This document shows positions 1 through 10,947 of a stretch of DNA of 64,000 bases, in pieces. The notes under the pieces were generated by a model. The model searched no databases and was not told where the DNA came from. It saw only the letters and a program-made list of their open reading frames with translations. The position numbers and the translations under genes are program-made. Within the stretch, counting starts at the first letter, position 1. Each line of letters begins with the position of its first letter. The DNA comes from Balamuthia mandrillaris (lineage: Eukaryota > Discosea > Longamoebia > Balamuthiidae): NCBI GenBank assembly GCA_031835245.1, contig JAVKOQ010000255.1:1-64000 (forward strand), given 5' to 3'.

Positions 1-45
<45 letters not shown>

Positions 46-51
46 CTATAC

Positions 52-320
52 CCAGGCATTCCTTTCAACAATTGCTCTTTCAACCGATCCTATTAAGAGA
101 AAGAAGAAGTTGCTGTGAGCCTCTTATCTGATTTTCTGTCTTCTTTCTTCTTAACAAGGGCATCTTACCCTTTCTCTCTCTAAAGCTAAAACGTTAGCAT
201 TGGCTCGTTCTACTTCGTTTACAACGATATCAAGTTGTGCTTGTTTTGCTGCTTGCTCAGAATCTATAATAAAAGGTTAGCTAAACAGAGAAATACCAAA
301 AACATGAGCAAAGAAAGAGA

Positions 321-371
<51 letters not shown>

Positions 372-1903
372 AAGAGAGAGAGAGAGCAGAGAGAGTAAGA
401 GAAGAAAGAAAGAAAGAACAAGAGACCATGTTTCGTTTTTAAGTCAAATATTTGGGCTTGAGTGTCTTCGTAGGCACGTCTTATGTGTGCTGCTTCCGTC
501 CGTGATAGTTCCAGTTGTCGTGTAAGCTCCGCCTCTCTGCAGATAGAGTCGCCTCGTCAACATTTTTGCTCATCAAAATAGAAAAAGAACTGACGAAGGC
601 AAGAATTCAGTTGTGTGTAACCTTTCTCTCATAGATTCCAATTCTGCGTGATGTTCCTCGTGTACTTGAGAGATGGCGTTGTGTAACCTGCTTGCCACCA
701 GCTCTTCCGTCTTTCGTAGCCAAGTGAATAACATTGTATATGTCATCGTTGAGTACGAAAAAGAGAGCATAGAGAAAAGAGGAGGAAAAGGAGACCTTTG
801 TTTCATAATTACGAAGCTTTTCTTCGAGGTTACGAATGGTAACCTCCTGGTTTTGAACTTCCTGAAACTCTTTGCGAAACTCTTGTAGCTGTCTTTGGAG
901 CCTTTTATTCTCTTGTTCTTGTTCTGCCAACTTCTCTGCATGCTTTGTATCATTCTGCAGAAAAAGAAGAGAGAGGGAGAGAGGAAGAGAGAGAAAGAGA
1001 AAGAGAAAGAGAAAGAGAAAGAGAAAGAGAAAGAGAAAGAGAAAGAGAAAGAGAAAGAGAAAGAGAAAGAGAAAGAGAAAGAGAAAGAGAAAGAGAAAGA
1101 GAAAGAGAAAGAGAAACGACGAAAGAGAAACGACGAAAGAGAAACGACGAAAGAAAAAGAGAAAGAGAAAGAGGAGAATTAGACTGCAACCATTCCATAA
1201 AACATTACAAAAAGGTTCATACCAAAGCACTCTGAAGAGCCTGAACTGGATCTGCAATCTCTGCCAACGACCTATACAACGTGAGAAAAACCTTCTCAGC
1301 AAAGCTGCCTCGTTGGGTGAGCCTGTCGACCTCCTCCTGGTAGGACTTTAGCAGAGACCCAAAGCTCTTCAACTTGGTTTCAGGAGGCAGTTGTCTAAAT
1401 TCTTTGTCGTTTATATATGAGTTCCTGAAATGGAGAAGAGAAGAGAGCAGAGAAGCAAAGAGAGACAGAGGGGAGAAGGAAGCAGAGACAACGAGAAAGA
1501 AGAGAAGGAGAGAAAACGAACTGCGGGTGGCCTCTGCAAGCTTTTTACGAGACTCCAAGCTGGTGTCTTGGTTATGGACGACCTCTGCCGCTTGCTTGTC
1601 CAGTTGTTCCCGTGAGCCATTGAGGTTGAAGGCTGTTATGGTTGGATCAACAAAAAAAATGAGAACAAAAAATGAATGTGGCCCTGCTGCAATGGGTTAG
1701 AGGGAGAGGGGCGTGTCAAAAGGGCTTGACCGACCTTTCCATTGCTGGATGACGGCATCAACGGTGGCCCCTCCAGCTGCTGCTCCCAACGCACCAACAG
1801 AGGGCAACGACGAGGAAGACGAACTCAACGAGGAAGGGGGAGCACTGGTGGTGGTGGTGGACCCTGAGGGAGACGAAAGGCTTGCTTGTGCCGCGTCCTC
1901 CAT
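52..1903 (-). CDS. CASP: CASP / CUX1-CASP Golgi coiled-coil protein, N-terminal part (partial)
   Basis: CASP is a Golgi-membrane coiled-coil protein of intra-Golgi retrograde transport. Eight exons can be joined in frame: 1903 to a donor near 1730, then an acceptor near 1635 to 1522, 1401-1223, 954-796, 710-622, 536-425, 263-169 and 89-52. The spliced protein reads like the start of animal and plant CASP: VIQQWKAFNLN, then RKKLAEATRKFRQLP, LLKSYQEEVDRLTQR, DPVQAL, EVQNQEVTIRNLEEKLRNYE, AQIFDLKT and EVERANANVLALERER. All are heptad-rich, acidic/basic coiled coil. The start follows a Ser/Ala-rich leader. The exon ending at 52 has a GT donor, so the gene continues beyond the left edge, and the C-terminal CASP domain and membrane anchor are not in the window. 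Two introns carry long purine microsatellites as read on the + strand. The family assignment is strong; exon 1 and 2 edges are approximate. Confidence 0.88.
970..1117. repeat. (GAGAAA)n microsatellite in a CASP intron
   Basis: A long run of GAGAAA hexamer units is followed by ACGACGAAAGAGA variants. It lies inside the CASP intron between exon 4 (954-796) and exon 3 (1401-1223). On the CASP sense strand it is CTTTCT, so it extends the polypyrimidine character of the intron. Confidence 0.95.
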
Positions 1904-1984
1904 CGTGGCCTCCTTGCTTTTCCTTTTTTTTTTTGTGGCAAATTTTTGTTTGATTTTCTGTTGGACAAAAAATTCAAACCAGGG

Positions 1985-2114
1985 CTTTCTTGTCGACGTT
2001 AACTGGTCAGATCCTCCAACATACTCTTTGATTTTCCAATGGATGAATAATCAAACTTCAAATATGTCGACGATCAACCCTACCAAAATCCTAACCCTAG
2101 AGTAACCCTAACCT
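1985..2114. promoter_or_regulatory. Shared CASP / Fz-protein promoter with GTCGAC motifs and telomere-like boxes
   Basis: This 300-bp divergent interval contains two TGTCGACG motifs (about 1991 and 2066). They are followed by CCTAACCCTA and GTAACCCTAACCTTA (about 2090-2114), which match the CCCTAA telomere-type repeat in only a few partial copies. Comparable telo-boxes in plants activate growth and translation genes. A regulatory role here is inferred from position and motif only. Confidence 0.4.
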
Positions 2115-2203
2115 TATTTTTTCTGCGCGGAAATTAAAAAAGCAAATAAAAAAAAGGCCAACCAAAAAAAAAAATAATAAGAGGGAAAAAGGAGGAAATA
2201 AAA

Positions 2204-2387
2204 ATGCAGCAAGTCCTTGCCGCTGGGTCCAAGGCCCTCGTACGCCTGGCCATCGGAGCCATTGTCTGCACGCCCGTCCTGTTCTTCGTCCTGTTCGTCT
2301 CCTCTGGTAACGCTTCTCCTTTCGATGGTTACCCTTTTTTTTTGGATTTTTTTTTTCGCTCTCTTCTTGATGCGTTACTTAGCTTTT

Positions 2388-2431
<44 letters not shown>

Positions 2432-3570
2432 TCTCTCCTTGCGCTTCTTCCTTTCTCTTCGTTTTGGTTCAGCTCATCCTGCGGCGCCTCGCAGAGAGTG
2501 CAAGGTGCCGACGGGGCTGAGGTTCTGCACGCAAGTGAACTACAGCACCAGCGTGGCGGACCCCCAGACGGTGGACGGCAACGTGGCCAACATTTACATG
2601 AAGTACCGCTCCCAGCAGCTCCAAACGCAGGACTGCGACGAGGCCTACCGTGGATGGTTTGCTCTCCCGCTTATCCTCGCTCTTCCTATCGTTCTCTCTT
2701 CTGTCGTTCTCTTTGGCTGAAGTCACAAAGACTGATCGCTTCTTCTTCTTTCGTTCTTCTTTCCTTCTTCTTCTTTTATGTGCTATGAATGCAACCACAA
2801 AAAAAATAGGTTGTGCTCGTTCTACTTCCCAAAGTGTCCCTACTGCGAGGACGTGAATGGCATTTGCAGGAGCGGCTGCATCACCCGCATTGCTCGTTGT
2901 GCCGATAAGGTTTTTTTTTCTCTCAGTCGCATACGACCTTCTCTTCCTTTTTCTTTCTTTCTTTTTCATCACTCACGGACCAACACACGCGCAACAACAA
3001 AAGGTGCAAGACATGATGGCCAGTTGCTACACCGGCTCTCTCTTTGTGGACGATGAGGACCCCAATGGCTGCACTCCCATCATCCTTCCTTCTTCTGCCT
3101 CCTCTGTCTCCTCTCTTCCCTCATTGCCGTCCTCTTCTCCGCCTTCCCTGCCACCCTCTGCTTTCCCAACAACCACAGAGGAGTACGTCTGCATGAAACC
3201 GACAAAGGACTTCCTGGCCTCCTCCTTCTGCAAGCCCAACTACCCCGTGGCCAGCGCGCCCTCCAACCACACCCAAGTCTGGCAGGCCATCGACCACGCC
3301 GCCAAGGTGCGCTACGACTCCTTCACGCACCACCCCAACGCCACGCAGGAGTGCCTGGCCTCCACGCAGGAGCTCATCTGCGGGCTGTACTTCTCTCCCT
3401 GCGAGGGGAAAGAGGTGCTGGACCCCATGGACTGGTTCGTGCCCTTCCTGTGCAGGGAGATGCTGGCCACCTGCCCCTCGGGCTTCAAGAAGCTGTGCAC
3501 GTTCAACCCCTACCAGCCGCCTGACCCTCGGCAGTGCGACAAGGCCTCCGGCAGCAGCTTGCTGAGCTGA
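2204..3570 (+). CDS. Type II membrane or secreted protein with two Frizzled-like cysteine-rich domains
   Basis: Four exons join in phase (2204-2306, 2473-2656, 2810-2909, 3004-3570), giving 317 residues. A short basic N-terminus is followed by one hydrophobic segment (residues about 13-35) that could be a signal anchor or an uncleaved signal peptide. The first domain has the Frizzled CRD cysteine layout: C-x8-C, then CDEAYRGWLCSFYFPKC, then ICRSGC and IARC. A Ser/Pro linker (SSASSVSSLPSLPSSSPP) leads to a second, more diverged CRD: CKPNY, ATQECL, ELICGLYFSPC, FLCREMLATC. N-glycosylation sequons are present (NYST, NHT, NAT). There is no seven-helix region, so it is not a Frizzled receptor itself. 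An adhesion or ligand-binding role at the surface is inference; the CRD fold call rests on cysteine spacing. Confidence 0.78.
2395..2432. repeat. (CT)n microsatellite in an intron
   Basis: A CT dinucleotide run forms the pyrimidine tract of the first intron of the Fz-CRD gene. Pyrimidine is on the sense strand. Confidence 0.9.
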
Positions 3571-4149
3571 ACGAACGCGATGCCCAAGGGCATTCTTCTC
3601 TTCTTCTTCTTCTCTTTTTTTTTATTTTATTTATCGATTCATTATTATAATGGCTGTTTTTTTTAATAAGTAAAAGAGAAACGATTAGAGCGTATTTTTC
3701 TGAGCGGGTTGTCCATACAATGATCGTCCAGAACAGGGAGAGGCGCGCTTGGACAGATTTCGGTAAGAACCGTTCCTTTTAGGAACCCATCCTTAAAACA
3801 CAGTTCTACGATGAGTTCCTTTTTCCCCTTAACAAGTGTCCACACGTAGAGACCGCACTTTTGGGTAACCCCCGAAGACGTAATCTTCCCTTTCTCATTT
3901 TCCGATTCCGCTAATTAGGGCACAAAAAAAACGAAAAAGAAAGACAGAAAAAAAAATTATCGTTTCTATTATTTTATTTTATTTTTCTCTCTTCGAAAAG
4001 CTCATCATCAGCTCTACCCTTCCCCCATCCCCCGTCCCCGTTGGGCCTTTGGTCTTTGGCCTTTTAGATTGTTGTTGTCGGAGCAAAGTAAGCAGCAAGG
4101 AAAGCCGCGGATCGGATCGGATCGGATCGGATCGGTTGTAATAAGAAAG
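3571..4149. other. Intergenic interval with one orphan minus-strand ORF
   Basis: This lies between the stop of the Fz-CRD gene and the start of the RhoGAP gene. On the minus strand about 3663-3900 stays open and reads like an ordinary globular segment (for example GKKELIVELCFKDGFLKG). It has no usable ATG, only an AG acceptor (CTAATTAG) at its 5' end, and no partner exon was found. It could be a terminal exon of an unrecognised gene or an accident. A (GGATC)n run lies at about 4106-4134. Confidence 0.35.
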
Positions 4150-4549
4150 ATGGGAGCGAAAAACAGCAAAAAGAGGCCGCAGGAGGGGTCTTCTTCCACC
4201 AGTACTGGCGGCGGCGAAGGGCAAGTCACCAGCGTTCGAAAAGAGAGCCTTGCTGAGTTGGGTTCGGATATATCTTTTTTTTTTCCTCCCGCACTCCGCT
4301 CTTTCTTCTGCTCTGCAAAGGATATGATATGATATGATATTCAATCCGGCTCTAACCCCCCTCTTTCCCTTCTCTCTCTCTCTCCTTCTACTTTTTTTTG
4401 TTCCTCCAATGTGATAGAAGAGAAAGGAGGCAGACAAGACTTGGTGGTACCTTTTTTCTTCTACTTGTTCTTGTTCTTCTTGTTCTTGTTGTTCTTCCCC
4501 CTTTTGTGCTTCTTTCGATTTACATTCATTTTCCTTTCTTTCGGTGTTA

Positions 4550-4610
<61 letters not shown>

Positions 4611-5296
4611 CTCTTTGCCGATGCAGCTCTCCAAGGAGGAGTTAGACTTTGGGCTGGGGGACGGGGCCTGCCCCGTTCGGGAGACCATGAGCGACACCTT
4701 CACCCTCACCAATAACTCTGCCAGAAAGATCAAGTTCCGCTTTGACCCCATCCCCACCAGTGCCTGCAAACTCACCTTTGAGCCCTCCACCGGCTCTCTT
4801 GATAAGGCACGCTTTTCCTTCCCGCTCTTTCTTTCTGGTCACTTCTCTCCTTTTTCCTTGTTCTTGTTCCTCTTGTTCCTTGTTCTTCATCTGCTTCTCC
4901 TTTATTCTCTGTTTTTCCTTCTCGCTGCCTCCTTCTCTTGTTCTCTTGCTGCTGTTCTTCGTCTTCTCTTCTCTGCTTCTCCCTCTCTCTGCTTCTCTGT
5001 TACCCAACGGATGAATGGTGTGGCTGAAACAAATCGTGAAGAAGTCAAAATTAAATATCACCTACTGCCTTCCTACTGATGTTCACTCTTTATGGCTCTT
5101 CCCTTTTCTTTTTTGTGTACCTTGTGTATAAGGCTGAATTTTGTTGCTGTTGTTTTTGAAACTTGTTCATGACTACAGAAAAAAAACACGAAGAAGATTG
5201 TAGCCAAACTCGTATTGCTTGAACCCGCAAGCTTGAACTTCCGCGTTAATCTTCGAATACTTGGTTTCTCTCCCCTCCCTCTCCCTCCCTCTCCCT

Positions 5297-5328
<32 letters not shown>

Positions 5329-5372
5329 GTTTCGTTGTTTCTTTTCGATGTTTCTTGTTTCGTCCCCCTTCT

Positions 5373-5403
<31 letters not shown>

Positions 5404-6607
5404 ATGATGAATTCCAAAACAAAAGACAAGCATATGTCTGAATCTCCTGTGGACAATTGGACTTCTGATTCCCTTCTCTCTTCTCCCTTCTCTCTTCTCC
5501 CTCTGGTCTCCTGCTTCGCTGCTTTACTGATTGACAACATTAATACAATAGGAGGGGAGACGCTATTTCTACACGTCCGCGTGCACGCGGACCAAGGTGT
5601 GTACGGCGTAGACCCAACAACTCTTGAACTCACAGAGGATGCAGGTACGCTGCGTGTTAGAAGTGATTATTCTTTTATTATTATTATTATTATTTTTGCA
5701 TAACTTTTTTCTTGAAAAAGGCTTTGAGGTACCAACTATTCTTGTTCAAATGAAAACTGCTCTGAAAGATAAGAATGCCCTTCTACAAGAGGGAATATTC
5801 CGGTTGGCTGGAGATGTGCGTTTTTGTTTTTTTTTTTCACTTCTCTCTTCTCTTTCTCTCCGTTTTATTATTTGCAAGGTTTAGCTCTTTTTGTTTACTT
5901 TTTGTATAAATAAGGCGTATGAGATGAAGCGGATCAAGGAGAATATGAACAAAGAAAAGAACTTTTCAGACACTGATGTAGATCCAAACACTATTGCAAA
6001 TCTCATTAAGGTTTCATTCTCTCTTTCTTTTGCGTTCATCTTTCTCTTTTTCTCAACGAACTTTAAAAAAATACATAAGGTGTGGTTCCGAGAGATGCCA
6101 ACACCGGTTCTAAATGTACTGCCCACAGAGACCATATTCAACAGCGGCGAACAGAGCGTATGCATTGAGGCCTACCTCGACCTACCTGAGCCTCAAGCCT
6201 CCTTGTTGGGGTGGTTGCTTAACCTCCTCACCGAGGTCGCATCTCAAAAAGCGATCAACAAGATGACAGAACAAAATCTATGTACGATTCTCTCTCTTGC
6301 TTTTCCTCTTTCGCCCTATCCTCTTCTCGTCTTCGCTCTTTCTTTCCTATATAGTTGCTGTTTTCTTTTCTCTTCTCCTTCTGACTCTATTTTCTCTTAC
6401 GTTTCAATAAAAGCGATTGTGGTGGCACCAAATCTGTATGACCCGCCCGGCTCAAACCCAATGGAAGGTCTGGTGATGTCCCAGAAGGCCGTACAGTTTC
6501 TGCATAACGTGCTCGTCTATGAGATGGAAGAGCTGAAAAAACGAGGAAGGACAGTCGGCGACGCCGCTTCCACCACCCGAAACGAAGACGACGAATGGGA
6601 TGACTAA
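4150..6607 (+). CDS. ASH/MSP-like plus RhoGAP domain protein, probably N-myristoylated
   Basis: This is predicted to stimulate GTP hydrolysis by Rho/Rac GTPases at membranes. The start MGAKNSKK fits an N-myristoylation signal with a following basic patch. The second exon (about 4624-4806) and the next two (5179-5263, 5552-5644) form an Ig-like ASH/MSP-type beta domain: LDFGLG, SDTFTLTNNSARKIKFRF, TKKIVAKLVLLEP, LFLHVRVHAD. The RhoGAP domain follows in exons 5721-5815, 5915-6010, 6080-6281 and 6414-6607. It includes the arginine-finger motif LQEGIFRLAGD, LIKVWFREMPTPVL and IVVAPNLY. The C-terminus is acidic (DDEWDD). ASH followed by RhoGAP is the order seen in OCRL/INPP5B, but no phosphatase domain is present. 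The junction of exons 1 and 2 is unresolved: several GT donors fit between about 4221 and 4262. The intron at 4807-5178 appears to start with GC rather than GT. Confidence 0.85.
4552..4604. repeat. (CT)n microsatellite in RhoGAP intron 1
   Basis: The CT run is just before the acceptor of exon 2, pyrimidine on the sense strand. A similar CT run sits at about 5290-5330 and 5380-5402 in a later intron of the same gene. Confidence 0.9.
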
Positions 6608-6943
6608 CAAACAACAAAAAAAGCAAAGGTTGCATTCTCTCTCTTATCTTCCTGTATGTATAATTGAGCTTTATTTTTTATTATTTTCTTCAAGGAGTTG
6701 TTTTTATTGAGTTTATAATCCAGAGAAGCGCCTACCTGAGCGAGAAGAGAGTTTGGTTCCAACCAGAGCAGAGAGAGAGAGAGAGAGAGAGAAGAATGGA
6801 TAGAAAAACCAAAATGGATTGCAACAAAAAATAACAATGTACAAACAAAAAGCGGTAACGCTGTGAATGGTTAGAAAGTCAACTTTATGGCTTCCTTGTT
6901 CAATGTTTTTTTGCAAAAAGGTGCAAGGTCCACGCCTGCACGC

Positions 6944-9900
6944 TCATGGCTTCAACGGATCACCACCAAAGATAGCGGCCCAACGGGCTGCTGCTGTTGT
7001 TTCCTGTTCGGTGCGCTTCCTCTCTTCCTCCGCAACGGAGGATGTGATGGCTGGAACATCGGAAGCAACGACAACAGTGTCGTCCAACAGAGGGAGAGAC
7101 AAGAGTGCGGTGGGAAGGCGTTCCTTGGGGAGTCCGAGCAGCAGGCCCTTTGCCTGGTCCAACACCTCCCTCGCGCTGTCCAACACGCCCTTCTTGCAAT
7201 GCAACCACAAAAAGCCATAGTTGGGATCCGCATTGATGCATGCCTACCATTTGAAAGCACGACAAACCATTAGCCCCATACTTCAAGAGAGAGAAGCAAG
7301 GGAACAAACCTGTTGCAGGGACCAGAGGTCAGCCTCTGGCCCGTTTTCCATCAGTTCCAAGCGGAGGTACTCCACGAAAGAGTCGCCGTATTGAGGGGTG
7401 AACTGGATGGCAAAGTCAAGAAAGATGCGAGCATCGCGGAGCTTGCCGCGCGCCAGGGCGATGCGAGCCCCCTCGCACCATACCTCCCCAGACTTGGGCA
7501 CTTCTTGGAGGGCCTCCTTAAAGACCTCCACTTGTTTCCTGGGTTGCCCTTTCAGTCTATAGAGATGGATGAGAACAGCCCAAAGTCGGCCCGTTCCTGT
7601 GTGTATCTGATGTAGTTGAACAAGGTTATTATCGTTGCAGGGAGAGAGCAAGAGAGAGAGACAGAGAGGAAAACGTACATCAAGAGCTTCGCGAGCTTCT
7701 TTGAGTGCGGCCTCGAGGTTGTTGTCACGAATCTCGAGCAGAACAGCCTCGAGAAAGACGCGCCACTCGTGCTTCGTCTCCACTTTAGCCTTTCGCAGGA
7801 TGCGTCTTGCCACGTCCTTCTCTCCAGCAAACTCCTCCAAGCGAGAGCATTCCAACAGGACAGTGGCTCTCATCTTGCGAGGCGCCATGCAGAGGCCACG
7901 TCGAAGAAGGCGACGGGCGGTTGCGAGGTTGCCGATGGCAAGTTCCATGCGGGCGCCGCCTATCCAAACTTTCCAGATGAGGTTAGGCGGGCAGTTGAGG
8001 GCGCTGAGCTTGAAGGCATTGCGGCTTTGTTCAATGTTGCCTGCTCTCTCCTCTATTTGCGCTGCTTCAAAGTAGATCTTCCACACAAGCTCCTATAACG
8101 ATTTGTTTGTGGTTTGCCTTGCTGGTTAGAACAAAAGGAAGTTTATAAGACAAGAGAAGGCCGTAATAGAAAAGTACCTTTGGAACGGCGTTGAGAGCAC
8201 GAAAGACGGTTTGACGGAGGAGAGAATCGGAGGCAGATGAAGAGGATGGAGAGAATGTGGCATCAAGGCACAATCTTTCATAGATGCGAAGTGCGCTGAA
8301 CCAGAGCGGGCCGTAGCGCGGATTCTCCTTGAGACCTTGTTCCACCAAGGCCACTGCTCTCAGGGGGCGTTGCTCATAGCGCTCCTCAAAGCGAAAGGCT
8401 TCATTAAAGATAGGACCATACCAAGGCACATGCTTTATCAAGTACTATCAACGTGAAAAAGCAAGAGAAGCATATCATCAGAAAACTCACTAGGAGAGGA
8501 GAAAGGAAGAAGAGCTAACCTTAAATATACGACGAGCCACTTGCAGGTTGCCCACTCTAGCTTCCATCAAAGCACCCTCCATAACGGTCTTCCAAGTGCG
8601 CTGAATGCAAAAGTGCTTCAACCTGCCCAACAAGGCCCTCGCGTTCTCAATGTTGCCCAGCCTCTCCTCATGTTTGATGCTCTTTACTACAAGGCTCTCG
8701 CTGTAGGGGCAGTGATGAACGCCCCACAACAGAACCTCTCTGCAACGGTCCAGCTCTCCCATCTCCTCCAACAGCTTGGCATACTCCAACCAAGGTTGAG
8801 AGGTTCCAGGGCGAAGATAGACCGCACGCTCATAGCATAGGGCAGCTTGGTGGGGCATATTGTCGCGTTTGAAGACCTCAGCCAGCTCCAAGCAGACCCG
8901 CCAATGAAGACTGGAGGGGACGGCTCCGCTCAACAGCTGTTGGGCAGCAAAGAGGGCAGCCTTCTGGCTTCCGCTCTCCTTCTCAACCTGCTTAAAGGTC
9001 GCCACAAACTCCTTGAACCGTTGCTTGTCTCTGGGGTTGTCCCAGTCGTTATGCTGACCATTCCCTTTGTTGGTTGTTGGAGTGGATGCAGTGTTGTTGG
9101 CGTTGCTTTCGGCAGAAGAGGAGTACAACGGTTCCTGCTCACTCGTATCAACCACAGCGCAACGACCAGAGTCCCGAGGACTGCTTCCCTCGTCGTAATG
9201 AGAGGAGAAGCTTCGGTCGCTCATTGCCCGCTGGTCATCTTCCCAACCGCAAGATGAACTAAAAGTGGGAGAGCTGCTGTAGGAAGAACGAGCTGAAGAG
9301 GCAACTGAAGCGGATGTATGTAAGGAGTAGTCCAAACGAGCAGCCTCCAAATGAGCTTCCTCCCATGATGACGTGCCTCCTCCCACGAAAGGAGAAGAGT
9401 ATGTCGCATTGTTGTAATGATGAGCAGCAGCATCCGAAACGAATGTAGCGGATGACGAACGAGGAGGAATGGGCACGGGAGTGGATGCAAAGAAGAACGA
9501 AGGAGGAGAACTGGGCCGAGAGCATGGCGGTGAGGACAACGGCGAGAGGGAAGGAGAAGGGGACTGCGAAGATACCGGAGAGGGCTCCTGCGAAGAGGTC
9601 GGAGTGGAATCAGTCGAGCTCTTGACAGAGGATGAAGTCGAACAGCAGGACGTCTGGTCCAAAGCGCCCCAACTCATGTCGAAATGGAACAGTGAAGAAG
9701 TTGGGGAAGAGTCAACTGCTCCGCCAGAAGATGGAGGAGAACCGATGGGGCTGGGAAGCGACAGTCGTTTCGGTTGTTCATCGGTGCCAGTGCACAGAAA
9801 AGGAAGATGAAAGTAGCTAAAGCTGGAGGGGGTGGAGTAATGCGGCAAAGGCGTCTTCAGCAGTCGCGTTGGCGGAGAGGAGAACAGAGAAAACTCCGTC

Positions 9901-10454
9901 GCAGAGGAGAAGGGAGAAGCCGCCACAGACACAGACACAGCCAGAGGAGAGCACATGTTGAGAGGCTGCTGTGGTTGCTGCTGCTGTTGTTGCGGCGGTT
10001 CATTCTCCGCAGACGCCGTAATGTTGTTAGAAGACTTGAGCATCATCAAAGGGCTGCACATGAACGAGGAGGAAGTGTGCTGATGAAGCCTGCTGTTGGG
10101 CGTGAAGGTATAGGGAGAAGAGGAGGATGCCGAGACACCAAAGAATTGTGGCTGGTTGCGATGATGCAACGGGGTGGGAGGAGACATGCTCCTCCCTGGT
10201 TGAAGGTTGCTGATCGGAGAGGGCGCCCTCGGAAGCGGTTGCAAAGGAGCACGGGAAACCATGCCGTGGTGTGCAGAAGAAGGCATCATCACAGGGTGTG
10301 AAGGAGAGGAGGCAGGAAAAGGAGAAGCATAGCTGGGTATGCCTCCTGCTGCTCCTGCTCCTCCTGAAGGAGAGGCATGATAAGGACTGCCTCCGCGAAA
10401 CATGTCAAGACCTAAGGCTGGGTCTTGATACCACATGGGCGCCAGAGAAGCCAT
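6944..10454 (-). CDS. HAT/TPR-repeat protein with long disordered N-terminus
   Basis: This is a large helical-repeat protein of the half-a-TPR (HAT) type. Exon 1 runs from the ATG at 10454 to about 8521. It encodes some 480 residues rich in Ser, Pro and Gln (SSPPTRLLKTPLP, SSQSPSPSLSPLSSPP) and then the first repeats. Later exons lie at about 8441-8180, 8090-7680, 7600-7320 and 7240-6944. The repeats carry the W..Y...E...G....AR.. pattern: SQPWLEYAKLLEEMGELDRC, TWKTVMEGALMEARVGN, GPLWFSALRIYERL, WKVWIGGARMELAIGN, GEVWCEGARIALARGK, GFLWLHCKKGVLDSAREVL. HAT repeats occur in RNA-processing scaffolds such as Prp6, Crooked neck and CstF-77; which complex this joins cannot be told. An in-frame ATG at 10640 also exists, but the residues before MASLAPMWYQ look like untranslated leader. 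Confidence 0.75.
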
Positions 10455-10634
10455 TCGTCCTTTCTCTATAAGCGAAACGTCCGTACACGTGCTACGTACG
10501 GACAGAAAGAGAGAGAGAGAAGTCTTTTTGTGGTGTGTGTGTGTTACAAGTGAAGAGAACGAAAGAGAACAGTTATTTTTTTCTCTTTGCGGCCATTTTT
10601 TTTTTTGGGGGGCTATAACGGCGGCACCACAAAC

Positions 10635-10745
10635 GGCCAAAATTTTTGGCGGGAAAAGTGTTTTTTTTTGTGGACATTAAGGGCAGCCAATGGGAAGGCC
10701 CGCCCGAAAGTCTTATTAGCATATCCTAAATTAGATATGTCGACG
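10635..10745. promoter_or_regulatory. Divergent promoter with E2F-type site, CCAAT box and TGTCGAC motif
   Basis: Between the divergent HAT-repeat gene and the acidic-protein gene lie TTTTTGGCGGGAAAAG (about 10643-10658), AGCCAATGGG (about 10684-10693), CCCGCCC and ATGTCGACG (about 10737). TTTGGCGGGAAA is the classical E2F/DP recognition sequence. Function is inferred from the motifs and their clustering in a roughly 500-bp divergent interval. Confidence 0.5.
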
Positions 10746-10947
10746 TTTAATGAAACGCGACCCTTCGTCGGTTTTGGTTGTCTGTTTCCTTATCTTTTTT
10801 TTTTGTTGTTGTTTTTGTGCAGCATCAACCTTCCGGGAGTGCGGTGTATTGTATTTCTTGTATTGTAGCAGCGACTGTAAAGGGGTTTTAGTGATAGTAT
10901 ATTGCAAAAGAGTCATTCTCAACCGGGGAAACACCAAAGACGAAACA

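Noticed and set aside
970-1117. CRISPR-like regular repeat
   Set aside because: A simple hexamer microsatellite without spacers, in a eukaryotic intron.
2088-2114. True telomere or chromosome end
   Set aside because: Only a few imperfect CCCTAA units, flanked on both sides by ordinary genes.
9469-10301. Plus-strand ORFs opposite the HAT-repeat gene
   Set aside because: Shadows of the Ser/Pro-rich minus-strand exon; no start context or homology.
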